Made by a program: the position numbers and the translations under genes
Part shown: piece by piece, positions 12,139-25,450 of the stretch
How the letters are laid out: each line of letters starts with the position of its first letter
Numbering within the stretch: the first letter of the stretch is position 1
From: Rusavskia elegans
Taxonomy: Eukaryota > Ascomycota > Lecanoromycetes > Teloschistales > Teloschistaceae
DNA length: 64,000 bases
Direction: 5' to 3'
Assembly: GCA_011316305.1 (NCBI GenBank)
Contig: SAUG01000123.1
Coordinates: 120,182-184,181, forward strand
The notes under the pieces: model-generated
Seen by the model: only the letters and a program-made list of their open reading frames with translations
The model's database searches: none
What the model was told of the DNA's origin: nothing

Positions 12139-14518
12139 TTTTAATCTAATAATTAGATTTCGAAATCTCGATATTTTCGAAATTTTAAATTAGATAATTA
12201 AAATTTATAAAGTTATATATTAATAATTCTACCAATTTTAAATCGATTTTAATACTAGAAAGTTTAAAATAATTCAAATATAATTTATTTTAACTTGATG
12301 ATTAGAATTTAGAATTTCGATAGCTTCGATATTCTAAATTTACTAAATTAGATTTTTAAAATTCTTTATTAATTAATTTATAAATTTAGATTCTATTTTA
12401 ATAATAGAAAATTCGATATTTTAGAATATAGTATATTTAAATTTATTAATTTAAATCTAAAATCTCGATAGTATCGAGTATCTATTTTTATTAATTTCGA
12501 TATAGAAATTACTATATTATCAAATTTACTAATTTAAATTCGATTTTAATAGTAAAATACTCGATATATTCGAATATAGTTTATTGAATCTAAAATTTAG
12601 TTTTTAGAATCTCGATATTTACGAGATTTCAGATTTATTAAATAAAATCTTTAAAATTTTCTATTAATAAGTCTATTAATTTTAATTCGATTTTAATATT
12701 AAAAAAATCGAAAGAATTCGAATATAGTTTATTTTAGATTGATATTAAAAATCTAGAATTTCGATTTGTTCGAAATAATATATTTATTAAACTAGATATA
12801 TAAAGTTCTATTTTAATAATTCTACTAATTTTTTCTTATTTCTTTTTTAGAAAAAATACGAAAAAATACGAATATAACTTAATTTAGTTTAATAATTAAA
12901 ATTTCAAATCTCGATATTTCCGAAATACTATTTTTATTATATTAGATCTATAATATCTAATGTTATTAATTCTATTAATTTCGTTTTAATATTAATAGTA
13001 AAAAATTCGATTTCTTTAAATATAGCTTATTTTAGCTTAATAATTAGAATCTATAATCTCGATATTTTTAAAATTCCATATTTACTAATTTAGATCTTGA
13101 ATACTTAATATTAGTAAATCTATTAAATTCGTTTTAATTCTAATAATAGAATATTCGATTTTTACGAATATAGTTTATATTAACTTACTAATTAGAATCT
13201 AGAGTCTCGATATCTTCGAGGTTTTATATTTATTAAACTAGATCTATAAAGTTCTATATTAATAAATTTACTAAATTTGTTTTAATTTTAATTTAAAAAT
13301 ACTATAAAATAGTTCGAATATAGATTATTTAAATTTAATAGTTAGAATTTAGAATCTCGATATTTTTGAGATTCGAAATTTATAAAATTTAATATATAAA
13401 GTTTTATATAAATAATTTTACTAATTTTTCTTTAAATTTAATTTAGTAAAAATACGAATTAGTGTAAATATAGTTTATTTTAGTTTAATATTTAGAATCT
13501 AAAATCTTACTATCTTTAAAATTCTATATTTACGAAATTTAATCTATAGTATCTAATATTAATACATCTATTAATCTCCTTTTATTTTTAATAATAGAAA
13601 ATTCAATATTTTCGAATATAGCTTTTTTTAGTTTAATAATTATAATTTAGAATCTCGATACTATCGAGAGTTTATATTTCCTGATTTCGATCTATTAATT
13701 ACTCTACTAATTTAGATAGCGATTTTTTTTATTTTTAAAATAATCGATAATTTATAAAAAATTAAGATATTGATTATTTTAGCTTAATATTTATATTTAG
13801 AATTTCGATACTATCGAGATTCTATATTTACGAAATTAGAGCTATAATATTAAATTCTAGTAGATCTACTAATTTCGTATTAATTTTAATAGTAAAAAAA
13901 TTTAATTATTTTCGAATATAGCTTATCTTAATTTAATATTTAGAGTTTAGAATCTCGATATCCTCGAGATTTTGAATTTATAATACTAAAACTATATAAT
14001 ATATAATATTATTAAATCTATTAAATTTTTTTAAATTTTAATTTAAAAAAATGTAAAATATTTCGAATATAGCTTTATTTAATTTAATAATTAAAAATTA
14101 GAATTTCGATATCTTCGAGATTTCAAATTTACTAGATTAAAACTATAATATCTAATATTAATCAATCTATTAATTTTTTCTTAATTTTAAATAAATAAAA
14201 TATAAAATAATTCGAATATTTTATAGTTTAATTTAATAATTAGAATTTAGAATCTTGTTACTTTCGAGATTTCATTTTTATTAAATTAGAAAAATAATAT
14301 TTAATATTAGTAAATCTTCTGATTTCGTACTAATTCTAATAGTTAATAATTCGATATTTTCCAAGATAGTTTATTTTAATTTAATAATATTAAATTAGAA
14401 CTTTATTAGCAAATATTATTAATTTTATTTAAATTTTCTTAGTTCTAATTTTAAAAATATATAAAATAAATCGAATATAATTTATTTTATATTAAAAGTT
14501 CGAATTTAGAATTTCGAT

Positions 14519-14710
14519 TGTTATAGAGCAAGTTTTTATAAGGCCGAAAGATATATAACAAGTTATCCGATTAGATTTAGTACGGCTCGCTAGATTAGAT
14601 AGCGGCCTTAGCACGTACCTTTTATACTCGCAGGCCTCTTCTATAGAATATCAACCTTAATAAAACCTCTATAAACCTAATTATTATCTATATTTAATCT
14701 CGTTATAATA
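14519..14710. repeat. Left LTR of element 14519-16516
   Basis: This 192-bp direct repeat begins TGTTATAGAGC and pairs with 16325-16516. Confidence 0.9.
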
Positions 14711-16324
14711 AATAATAGCAATAATTAGATCTTTCTTCCTACGTTATCTATCGTAGGATCTTTAGTTCTAGCTCCTAGAACAGCTAATTACCTCTAAAGT
14801 ATTACTAGTTTTTCTAAAGTATTACTAGCTCCCGTAGAGCTTCTAATAATTTTATCTGTATCTTCTACGCTATTAAATATAGTCTTTAGTCTTCCAGATT
14901 TTCTCTATCGAGACCCTACCGAGATTTTAGGCCCCTATACCTAAATCCTTACTTAAATTTCTAGTTCTTTCTAGTAAATATACGCTAAATTCGCCGGGAT
15001 TAATATAAAAGTTATTCCGCCCTTTATATACGCCTCTTAATATAACGTTAATTAATTAAATCCTTATCGATAAATTTATCTAGTAGTTCTATTAAACGCC
15101 TAGTAAATCCGAAGTTATTAACGGCGGCTTTATTTCTACGAGAACTATAAGATATCTCTAAGTAATCGGCTATTCTAAATACCGCCTCGTCTATAAAGAA
15201 CTATAGGACCCGTATATCTACGGAAATCCTTTCTAAAAGTATCTCGATAAGGTTCCTTTCTATAATCGAGTACTATTTTTTAAAGTAAAAGAAAAATAAG
15301 CGAAAAAGGCTAAATAAAAACGAAAAGAACTTTTTAGGCAGCAGCAGCTAAAACAGCGAGCTAAGAAAGCGAAGTAGAAAGCCTTTACGGAAATTAACCA
15401 ACTGCAAGCCGCTTTCAGATTCCAGTATCTCTACGAATATAAACGTTACCCGGAGAGATTTTCCTCTAACAGCCAACTTTATAGATATATCGAAGCCTTT
15501 TATATAAAAAAAACGATCGGGACGTCTTATTCCGCTTCTTCTATACCTCTATCTCTATTATTTAAGCCTAAATTATTTTTATTTCTATCCAGCACTCTAC
15601 TTTCTATATCTAAAACAGCTCCAGTATCTAAAAAACTATTATTACCTATATAAACTATCGAGATCGTATCTCTAGCGCCTCCGTAAACGCCTTCGTAAAC
15701 GCCTATCCCTTTATATTATCGAGAAATCTCTGCCCCAGTATCTTCTACCTCTACTAAAACTACTGTTTAATATAAAAAGTCTCTATTCGTCTATCTACTA
15801 TCTTAAAAACGCGCCTATATAACGATTTCGCAGCTATTTACTAAATTTAGCTCTATATAGCTTTATTTAAAATTAAACCGGCTAATTAAAAAGCTCGATC
15901 TAAAAGTTCTAGTTTAACTTCTATTAAACGCTCCGAAATTCAACTAATTAACTTCGAATAAATTAAATTATATAAACGCTTCCGCTAGTTCTACTAGTTC
16001 TACTAGCTCTATAGTTTCCGCTTTCTCTACTGCGCCTTCTACGCCTCTGCCCCCTAAATTATCTCGTTAGCGCTAATCTACGTTATCCTATTAGCTAGCG
16101 AGCTTGCCGCTATCGCCGCTACTAATTACGTTATAGTTATCGAAAGAGAGTTTAGAGAATATAGTATATAGTTATTAGCTTGAAATTATTATAGAGATAT
16201 TAGTCTAACTACTAGAAGAGTTCCGATACGGCTACTATAGCTCCTATATAGTATAACCGTCTACTTTCTCGCTAGCGCTCGTTATAATATCGAAGGCGAT
16301 ATCTTTTTCTCTTTTTAGGGTATT

Positions 16325-16516
16325 TATTATAGAGCAAGCTTTTATAAAGCTGAAAGATATATAATAAATTATCCGATTAAATTTAATACGGCTCGCTAGA
16401 TTAGATAGCGGTTTTAGTATATACCTTTTATATCCGCAGGCTTCTTCTATAGAATATCAACCTTAATAAAACCTCCATGAACCCAATTATTATCTATATT
16501 TGACCTCGTTATAATA
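16325..16516. repeat. Right LTR of element 14519-16516
   Basis: This 192-bp direct repeat differs from the left copy mostly by C-to-T and G-to-A changes and is followed by TCGAT. Confidence 0.9.
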
Positions 16517-19500
16517 TCGATATTTTCGAGATTCTATATTTACGAAATTAGAGCTATAATATTAAACTTTTATAAATCTATTAATTTCGTTTCAATTCTA
16601 ATAGTAGAAAATCTATTATTTTCGAATATAATTTATTTTCATTTAATATTTAGAATATAGATTCTCGATATCTTCGAGATTTTAAATTTATGAAACTAAA
16701 ACTATAATATCGAATGTTAGTAAATCTATCAATTTTTCCTTTCTTTTAATTTAAAAAAAATATAAAATAATCCGAATATAGTTTAATTTAGCTTAGAAAT
16801 TAAAAATTAGAATCTCGATACTTTCAAGATTTCGAATTTACTAAATTAGAATTATAATATCTAATGTTAGTAAATTAATTAATATTTTCTTAATTCTAAT
16901 TTGAAAAAAGTATAAAATAAATCGAATATAGTTTATTTTAGTATAAGAATTCGAATTTAGAATCTTGATATTTTCGAGATTATAAATGAATTAAATTAGA
17001 GCTATAATATTTTATATTAATAATTTTATTCTTTTTTCTCTGATTCTAAATTTAAAACTATCTGGAAAAATTTGAATATATTTATTTTAGTCTATTATTT
17101 AGTATCTAGAATCTCGATATCTTCGATATTTTATACCTTTAAACAAGATCTATAATATACTAAATTAATCGTTCTATTAATTTTACTTGATATTTTATTT
17201 TAAGAAAATATAAATCCATCCGAATATATCTTTTTCTAGTTTAATAATTAGAATTTAGAATTTCGATATCTTCGAAACTTTATATTTATAAATTTTTACC
17301 TGTGATAATTATTTTAATATATCTAATAATTTTATTTTAATTCCAATCGTAGAAATTTCGATTTTTTTTAAATATAGTTTATTTTAGCTTAATATTTGCA
17401 TTTTAGAATCTCGATATCTTCGAGACTCTGAATTTACTAAATGAGAATTATAATTACTAATATTAGTAAATCTATTAATTTTATATTAAATCCAATAGTA
17501 GAAAAATCGATTTTTTCGAAAATAGCTTATTTTAGCTTAGTAATAAGAATTTAGAATCTCGATACTATCGAGATTCGAAAATTACTAATTTGAATAAAAT
17601 AACTATCCTATTAATCTATATAATAAAATTTATTACTTTTATAATAATCGAAAAATTATAAAAACTGAAATATATTTTAGTTTAATTTAAAATTCAAAAT
17701 TTAGAATCTCGATAGTTTCGAAACTTTTTATTTTCGATTTTAGATACTTTAAATATTCTACTAATTTTAATAACAAGTTTTTATAATTTTAAAATAATAT
17801 AAATATAATTATAATTGGAATATAGTTAATTTTTGCTTCGAATTTCGAATTTAGAATCTCGATATTTTCAAGATTCTAATTTTAATATATATAAGCTATA
17901 TAAATATCCTTTAATAACTTTACTATATTTTCTTTGATTTCAAATCAATTAAAATTCGAAATAATTTAAATATATTGATTTTTTACCTTATATATAGGAT
18001 TTAGAATCCTGATACCTGCAAGACTTTATATATATTAAATTTAAGCTTTAAAGTTTTATATTAATAATATTAATTATTTTGTTCTAATTCTGTTTTTAAA
18101 AAAATTAAAAAAAATCTAAATATAGTTTATTCTAGTTTAATAAATAGAATCTAGAGTATGGAAACCTTCGAGATTTTAGATTCAAGAAATTTTTTTTATA
18201 AATATATATATTTATAATTTAACTGATTTTGTTTAAATTCAATTTAATAAAAATACGAAATAATCGAAATATATAATATTTAAACTTTATAATAATAATT
18301 TAAAATCTTAATACCTTCGAGATTTTATCTTTTTTTTATAAAATTTATTATTTCTTTTTTTAGTTTCTTTATATATTATCTATTATTTTAAATTAATTGA
18401 AAATTTTAAATATTCGAATTTAGTATAATTTTACTTAATATTTAGAATTTGTAATCTCGATATTTTAGAGATTCTATATTTATTTAATTAAATATATAAA
18501 TAACGAGAATTATAAATAAATTAAATTTAATTTAGTTTTAAAATTAGAGAATTCGATTCTGCCGAAGTTAGCTAATTTCAGCTTTATAATTAAAATATAG
18601 AATTTCAATATCTTCGAAATTTGTTATTTTCAATATAATATCTATAAGTATTTATATTAAAAAATCCACTAATATTAGAGTAAAAATTAATACTAAAAAA
18701 TTAGATTCTTTCGATTTTAGTTTATTTTAGTTTTATATTTAGAATCCAGAATCTCGAGATTTTAAATTTATTAAATTAGATCTAAAAGTAAATATATTAA
18801 TAGATCTATTTATTTTAAATTACTTTCAATATTAAAAATTCGATATTTTTCAATTTAATTTACTTTAGCTTTATAATTAGCTTTTAAAATCTCGATATCT
18901 TCGAGATTATATATTTACTAGACTAGATCTATAATATTATAGATTAATAACTCCACCAATTTTTATTTAATTTTACTTAAAAATAAATCTATAATAATCC
19001 GAATAGAGTTTATTTCAATTTAATAATTATTCTTTGATTTTAATAAAAAAAAATAATTCGAATATGGTTTGATTTAGCTTAATAATTAGTATCTAGAATC
19101 TCGGTATTTTCGAGATTCTAAATTTATTGAATTAGAAATATTATATTCGGTATTAGTAAATCTAATAATTTTATTTCATTTTCAATAATAGAAAATTCGA
19201 TAATTTCGAAATAAATTTATTTTAGCCTATAGTCTAGAATTTAGAGTCTCGATATTTTTGAAATACTAAATATACTAATTTAGATCTATAAAATCAATAT
19301 TTTTATAATTATACTAATTTATTACTTTTTTAATTTTAACAAAATCTATAATAATTCGATTATAGTTTATTTTAGCTTAAAATTTAAAAACTATAATTTC
19401 GAAAATACCGAGATTCTATATTTATTTAATTTGGTTAATAGCATTTTATATTAGTAAATTTATTAATTTTATTTTAATTTTAATAATAGAAAATTCGATA

Positions 19501-21669
19501 TTTTCGAATATAGTTTATTTTAGCTTGAGAATTAGTATTTATAATTTTAATATCTTCGATATTTAAATTTTATTAAATTTAATATATAAAGTTATATATT
19601 AATAAAAATTTTTAATATTTTTTAATTTTAAATTATAAAAATACGAAACAATTATATTATAGTTTATTTTAATTTAATAATTAGAATATAGAATATCGAT
19701 ACTATAGAGACTCTATATTAACTAAATTAGAAATATAATATCTAAAATCAATAAATCTTTTAATTTCGTTTTAATTCTAATAGTAGAAAATTCGATATAT
19801 TCGAATAGAGCTAATTTTTATTTAATAATTATAATTTAGATCCTCGATATTCTTGAGATTCTATTTTTACTAAACTAGAACTATAAAGTTTATTATTAAT
19901 AATTATATTCATTTTTTTTTTAAATTAATAAAATACGATATAATCCGAATATAGCTTATTTTAATTCAATAATTAGAGTTTAGAATCTCGATATTTTCGA
20001 GATTCTATATTTAAGAAATTAGAATTCTAACATTTAATATTAATAATTCTATTAATTTTTTTATAATTTAAAATTAATAAAATACGATATTATCCGAGTA
20101 TAATTTATTTTAATTTAATAATTAGAATTTTAAATATCGATACTTTCGAGATTCTATATTGAATGAACTAGAACTATAACGTTTAGTAATAATAATTTTA
20201 TTATTTTTTATTTAATTTTAAATTAATAAAATACGATATAATTCGAATATAGTTTTTTTAATTTAATAATTAGAATCTAGAATATCGATTCTCTCGAGAT
20301 TCTCTAATTTATTAATTTTGAGCTATAAAGTTCTATATTACTAATTCTATTAATTTCTTTCTAATTCTAATTTAAATACAATAGAAAAGAATTTAAATAT
20401 AGTTTATTTTAATTTAATAATTAGAATTTAGAATCTCGATATCTTCGAAACTCTAAAAGTATTAATCTAGATCTATTAATTCCTTTTTTAATCTATATAA
20501 TAATTTTATCTTTTTTAAAATAATCGAATAATTATAAAAATTAAAATATTATTCAGTTTAATTTAAAGTTTAGAATTTAGAATCTCGATACTATTAAGAT
20601 TCTAAAATTATTAATTTAGATAGATTAACTATTCTACTAATCTATATAATAGATTTCCTTTTTTTTAAAAAATTCTAAAATTATAAAATTTAGAATATAG
20701 CTTATTTTAGTTTAAAATTTAAATTTTAGAATTTTAATACTATCGAGATTCTAAAAATACTAATCTAGATAGATTAACTATTCTATTAATTTATATTGAA
20801 ATTTTTTTTTTAAAATGATCGAAAAATTATAAAAATTAAAATATTATTCAGTTTAATTTGAAGTTTAGAATTTAGAATCTCGATACTATCGAGATTCTAA
20901 AATTATTATTTTAGATAGATTAACTATTCTACTAATCTATATAATAGGTTTTAATTTTTAAAAAAAAATAAAAAAATAATAAAATTTAGTATTTAAAATC
21001 TCGATACTATTTTACTAATTTATAAAATTTTTATTCTTTTTTAAAATAATCGAAAAATTATAAAAAGTAGAATATCTTTTATTTTAGCTTAAATTTTAGA
21101 TTTTAGAATCTCGATACTATTAAGATTCTATATATACTAATCTAAATCTATTAAGTTTTATATTAGTCTATATAATAGTTTTTTACTTTATTATAATTAT
21201 CGAATAATTATAAAGATTAGAATATAGTTTATTTTAGTTTAAAATTTAGAATTTAGAATTTTAAAATTATCGTGATTCTATATTTACTAAATTAGAAAAA
21301 TAATTTCTAAAATTAGTAAATCATTTTATTTCGTTTTAAATTTAATAATAGAAAATTTGATATTTTCGAAAATAGCTTATTTTAGCCTATAATTTAAAAT
21401 TTAGAGTCTCGATACTTTCGAGATACTAAATTAACTAAACTAGATCTATAAAGCTAATATTTTAATAATTATATTAATTTATTATTTTTATAATTAAGAA
21501 AAAATCTATAATAATCCGAATATAGCTTATTTTGACTTTATATTTAGAATCTAGAATCTCGATAGTATCGAGATTCTATATTCATTTATTTTAATCTATA
21601 ATAGAAAATTCGATATTTTCGAATATAGCTTATATTCGTTTAATAATTAGAATCTAGACTTTCGATATC

Positions 21670-22256
21670 TTCCTTCAGCATTTTCCAAAACCGGCTTGAA
21701 GCCGGTTTCAGCCGTCTCAGCCGTCTTAGCCGGTTCTTAGCCGGTACCGGTTTACAAGCGGCTTGTCAGCCGGTCTCGGGTATACCCGAAGCTGCGTGGC
21801 TGCGCGGCTGAAACGGCTGAGACGGCTAAGCGGCTAAGACGGCTAAGACCGGCTGAGAAGATTTAGAGATTCGATTTTAAATTCGTTTAAATCTTTATTA
21901 GTTAGTAGGCCTATATACGCCTATATATACCGCTAGGCCAGCTTCGTCTAGATCGAAAATATTAGGTTTCCTTACTAGAATCTAACTAGAATAGGTCTAG
22001 CGTGGTTTATTAAATAGATATTCGGCTTCCGTTATTCCCGCTTTTAGCGGCGGCCGCTAAACCTTATTTTCGAGTTAGATTATATAAGTTTATTTTTAGT
22101 TTATATATAGATTCTATTTTAGGCTGTTTACTAAGCAGATATTCGTACTATAGATACTATTAGAGCTCCAATCTATCGAAAATCTACTTTTTGGATTTTT
22201 GGATTGAGATAGCTGTCAGCCGATCTAATCTGAAAATCCATTTTGAAATTCGCTGA
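21670..22256. mobile_element. GC-rich insertion with imperfect terminal inverted repeats and internal hairpin
   Basis: A 587-bp sequence unlike the satellite interrupts a monomer inside its dyad phrase. Near its ends lie imperfect inverted repeats: TCAGCATTTTCCAAAA (from 21675) against the complement of the right end, TCAGCGAATTTCAAAATGG. The tetranucleotide TATC is present on both sides (21666-21669 and 22257-22260), which may be a target duplication or chance. Bases 21680-21870 are strikingly GC-rich, made of repeats of CAGCCGTCTCAGCCGTC type followed by their complement, giving a strong stem potential. The remaining 380 bp are AT-richer. No coding frame was seen. It resembles a MITE-like DNA element; the family is unknown. 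Confidence 0.65.
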
Positions 22257-25039
22257 TATCGAGATTCTATTTTTACTAAATTTAATCTATAAAATAATAT
22301 ATTTATAACTTTATTAATTTTTCTTTTATTTTAATTTAGTAAAAATACGAAATAATCTAAAATAGAATATTTTAAATTTATAATTAAAATATTAAATCTC
22401 GATATCTTCGAGATTTTAATTTTATAAAAATCGATATATAATATTAAATATTAATAAATCTATTAATTTAATTTTAAATTTAATAATAGAAAATTCGATA
22501 TTTTCGAATATAGTTTATTTTAGCTTTATAATTAGTATTTAGAATCTCGATATCTTCGAGATTCTGTTTTTACTAAATTTAATCTACAGAATTATTTATT
22601 AATAACTCTATTAATTTTTTAAAATTTTAACTTTAAAAATATAGAAAAAAATTTAAAAATAGTTCATTTTAGTTTAATTAGAATATATAATCTTGTTACT
22701 TTCAAAATTTTATATCTTTTAAATTAGATCTATAATATCACCTACTAGTAAATCTATTAATTTATTTAAAATTTATTAATAGAAAATTCAATATTTGCGA
22801 ATATAGTTTATTTTAGCTTTATAATTAGAATTTAGAATCTCGATACTTTCGAGATTTTAAGATTACTAAAAAAAAACAGATTAACTATTCTATTAAACTT
22901 AATAATAAATCTTTTCTTTTTTAAAATAATTAAAAAATTATAAAATTTAAAATTTAATTTATTTTTATTTAAAATTTAGAATTTAGAATCTCGATATTAT
23001 CGAGATTCTAAAATTATTAATCTAAATAGATGAACTATTCTATTAATATATATAATAAATTATTTCTTTTTTAAAATAAATAAAAAATTAAAAAATTTAG
23101 ATTATAGTTTATTTTAGCTTAGAATTTTAAATTTAAAATCTCGATATTTTTAAAATTATAAAATTACTAATTAATATAGATTAATAACTTTAATAATCTA
23201 TATAATAAATTTTCTCTATTTTAAAATAATCGAAATATTATAAAGATTAGAATATAGTTTATTTTAGCTTAAAATTTAGAATTTAGAATCTTAATACTAT
23301 CGAGATTCTAAAATTACTATTATAGATGGATTAACTATTATACTAATTTATATAATAATGTTTATATTTATTAAATAAATTATAAAATTCTAATAACCAA
23401 AATATAGCTTATTTTAGCTTAAAATTTAGAATTTAGAATATCGATATTATTATAACTTTAGAACTAATATTTAAAATTGATTAAAAACTCTACTAATCTA
23501 TATAATAAATTATTTCTTTTTTTAAATAATAAAAGAATTATAGAAATTAGAATATAGCTTATTTTCGCTTAAAATTTAGATTTTAAAATCTCGATACTAT
23601 CGAGATTCTAAAATTACTAGAAAAAATAGATTAACTACTCTATTAATTTATATAATAAATTTTTTCTCTTTTATAATAATTAAAAAATTATAAAAATTAC
23701 AGTATAGTTTATTTTTGCTTAAAATTTAGTACTAAGAATCTCGATACTATTAAGATTTTAAAATTACTATACTAGAAGGATTAACTACTCTATTAATCTA
23801 TATAATAAATATTTTTCTTTAAAAAATCGAGAAATTATAAAAATTAGAATATAGTTTATTTAGCTCAAAACTTAGAGTTTAGAATCTCGATCTATTGACT
23901 ATTTTATTAATATATATAATAATTTTTTTCTTTATAAAATTAATTATAAAATATAAATTTAGAATTTCAATACCTTCGAGTTTCTATATTTATTGGAATT
24001 AAGCTATAAAGTCCTATATTAATAGTTTTTTAAATTTTCTTCTATTTCTAATTTAAAAAATATAGAAAATAATCCAAATATAGTTTATTTTAGTTTAGTA
24101 ATTAAAAATTAAAATCTCGATACTTTCGAGATTCTATATTTTATAGTTTAGACTTATAATATTAAATATTAGTAAATCTACTAATTTAATTTTCAATTTA
24201 ATAATAGAAAATTCGATATTTTCGAATATAGCTTATTTTAGCTTTATAATTAGAATTTAGAGTTTCGATACTTTCGAGATTCTATATTTATTAAATTTAA
24301 GCTATAAAGTTCTATATTAATAATTCTGTTAATATTTTTCTAATTCTAATTTTAAAAATATAAAAAAGAATCTAAATATAGTTTATTTTAGATTAATAAT
24401 TAGAATTTAAAATCTCGATATTTTAGAAATTTTATATCTTTTAAATTAGATAATTAATATTAAATATTAGTAAATATTCTAATTTTATTTTAAATTTAAT
24501 AATAGAAAATTCGATATTTTCGAATAAAGTTTATTTTATTCTAATAATTAGAATTTAGAATCTCGATATCTTCGAGATTTTATATTTATAAAATTAAAAC
24601 TATAAAGTTATATAATCGTAGCCCTACTAATTTCGCTTTAATTATAATTTAGAAAATACTTCAAATTATCCGAATAAGGTTTATTTAATTTAAAAATTAG
24701 AACTTATAATTTAAACAATCACGAGATTCTATATATATTAAATCATACCGATACTATTTATTTTATTATAGTTTTAATAGTAAAACTTTCGATATCTTCG
24801 AATATAGTTTATTTAAATATAATTAACTCCTAGAATTTCTATAGATATAAGATCTTATATTTACTAATTTATACCTGAAACATTCTATATTAATAATTTT
24901 ACCAATTTTTTTTTAAATCTAATTTAAAAAAAATTAAAATAAATTAAAAATAGTTTATTTTAGCCTAATAATTAAATTTCAGAATCTCGATATTTTCGAG
25001 ATTTTATATTTACGAAACTGGACCTATAAAGTTATATAT

Positions 25040-25450
25040 AGACTGGTTACTTCGGGTCGGATTTCCGTCGAATTCTATAATCCGACCCGATTTTTTAGCG
25101 AATCGAACCGGTTCGACCCGCTAAGCGGTCGAGTCCGGATCGAATTCGAAAACCCAATAGAAACCCGCTAAATTTTTTTTAATATTTAAATATAATATAT
25201 ATTATATTATTAATAATATTTTATAAATAATATTTTTAGAAAAAATATTTAATTTTACTAGAATCTTTCTAGCTAGCGTAGTTAATTATTTGGAATATTT
25301 TTTTAATAATTCGTATGATTTTTATACTAGAGTTATTCGAGTTATATAGATTTAGCGAATTAGTCGAATCGGATCGAATTATATAATCCGATCCGAAATT
25401 CGATTCGAATCGAACTATAGAATTTTCTAATCCGACCCGACGGCCAGTCT
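25040..25450. mobile_element. MITE-like element with AGACTGG termini and 10-bp target duplication
   Basis: The 411-bp element starts AGACTGGTTACTTCGGGTCG and ends with the inverted counterpart (right end complement: AGACTGGCCGTCGGGTCGG). The 10-bp sequence AGTTATATAT directly flanks both ends (25030-25039 and 25451-25460), a target duplication of the length seen with Mutator-like elements (hAT would give 8 bp). Internal sequence has further inverted ATCCGACCCGA-type motifs and an AT-rich centre. No coding capacity was seen. It lies inside the satellite and is therefore younger than the array. Confidence 0.85.

Larger units (their letters stand above)
14519..16516. mobile_element. Short LTR element, 192-bp LTRs, TSD TCGAT, less decayed interior
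   Basis: Two 192-bp direct repeats (14519-14710 and 16325-16516) bound a 1614-bp interior. They start TGTTATAGAGCAAG (left) or TATTATAGAGCAAG (right) and end CGTTATAATA. The outer flanks carry the exact 5-bp duplication TCGAT (14514-14518 and 16517-16521), the satellite's own phrase, so the element jumped into an existing monomer. The interior is richer in G+C than its surroundings, and about 15300-15700 reads on the plus strand as a near-open frame with a basic Lys/Gln-rich start and then FRFQYLYEYKRYPERF, followed by Ser/Thr/Pro-rich text. I do not recognise a polymerase. It is probably a non-autonomous (TRIM/LARD-like) element carrying a gag-like or accessory frame. Confidence 0.88.
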
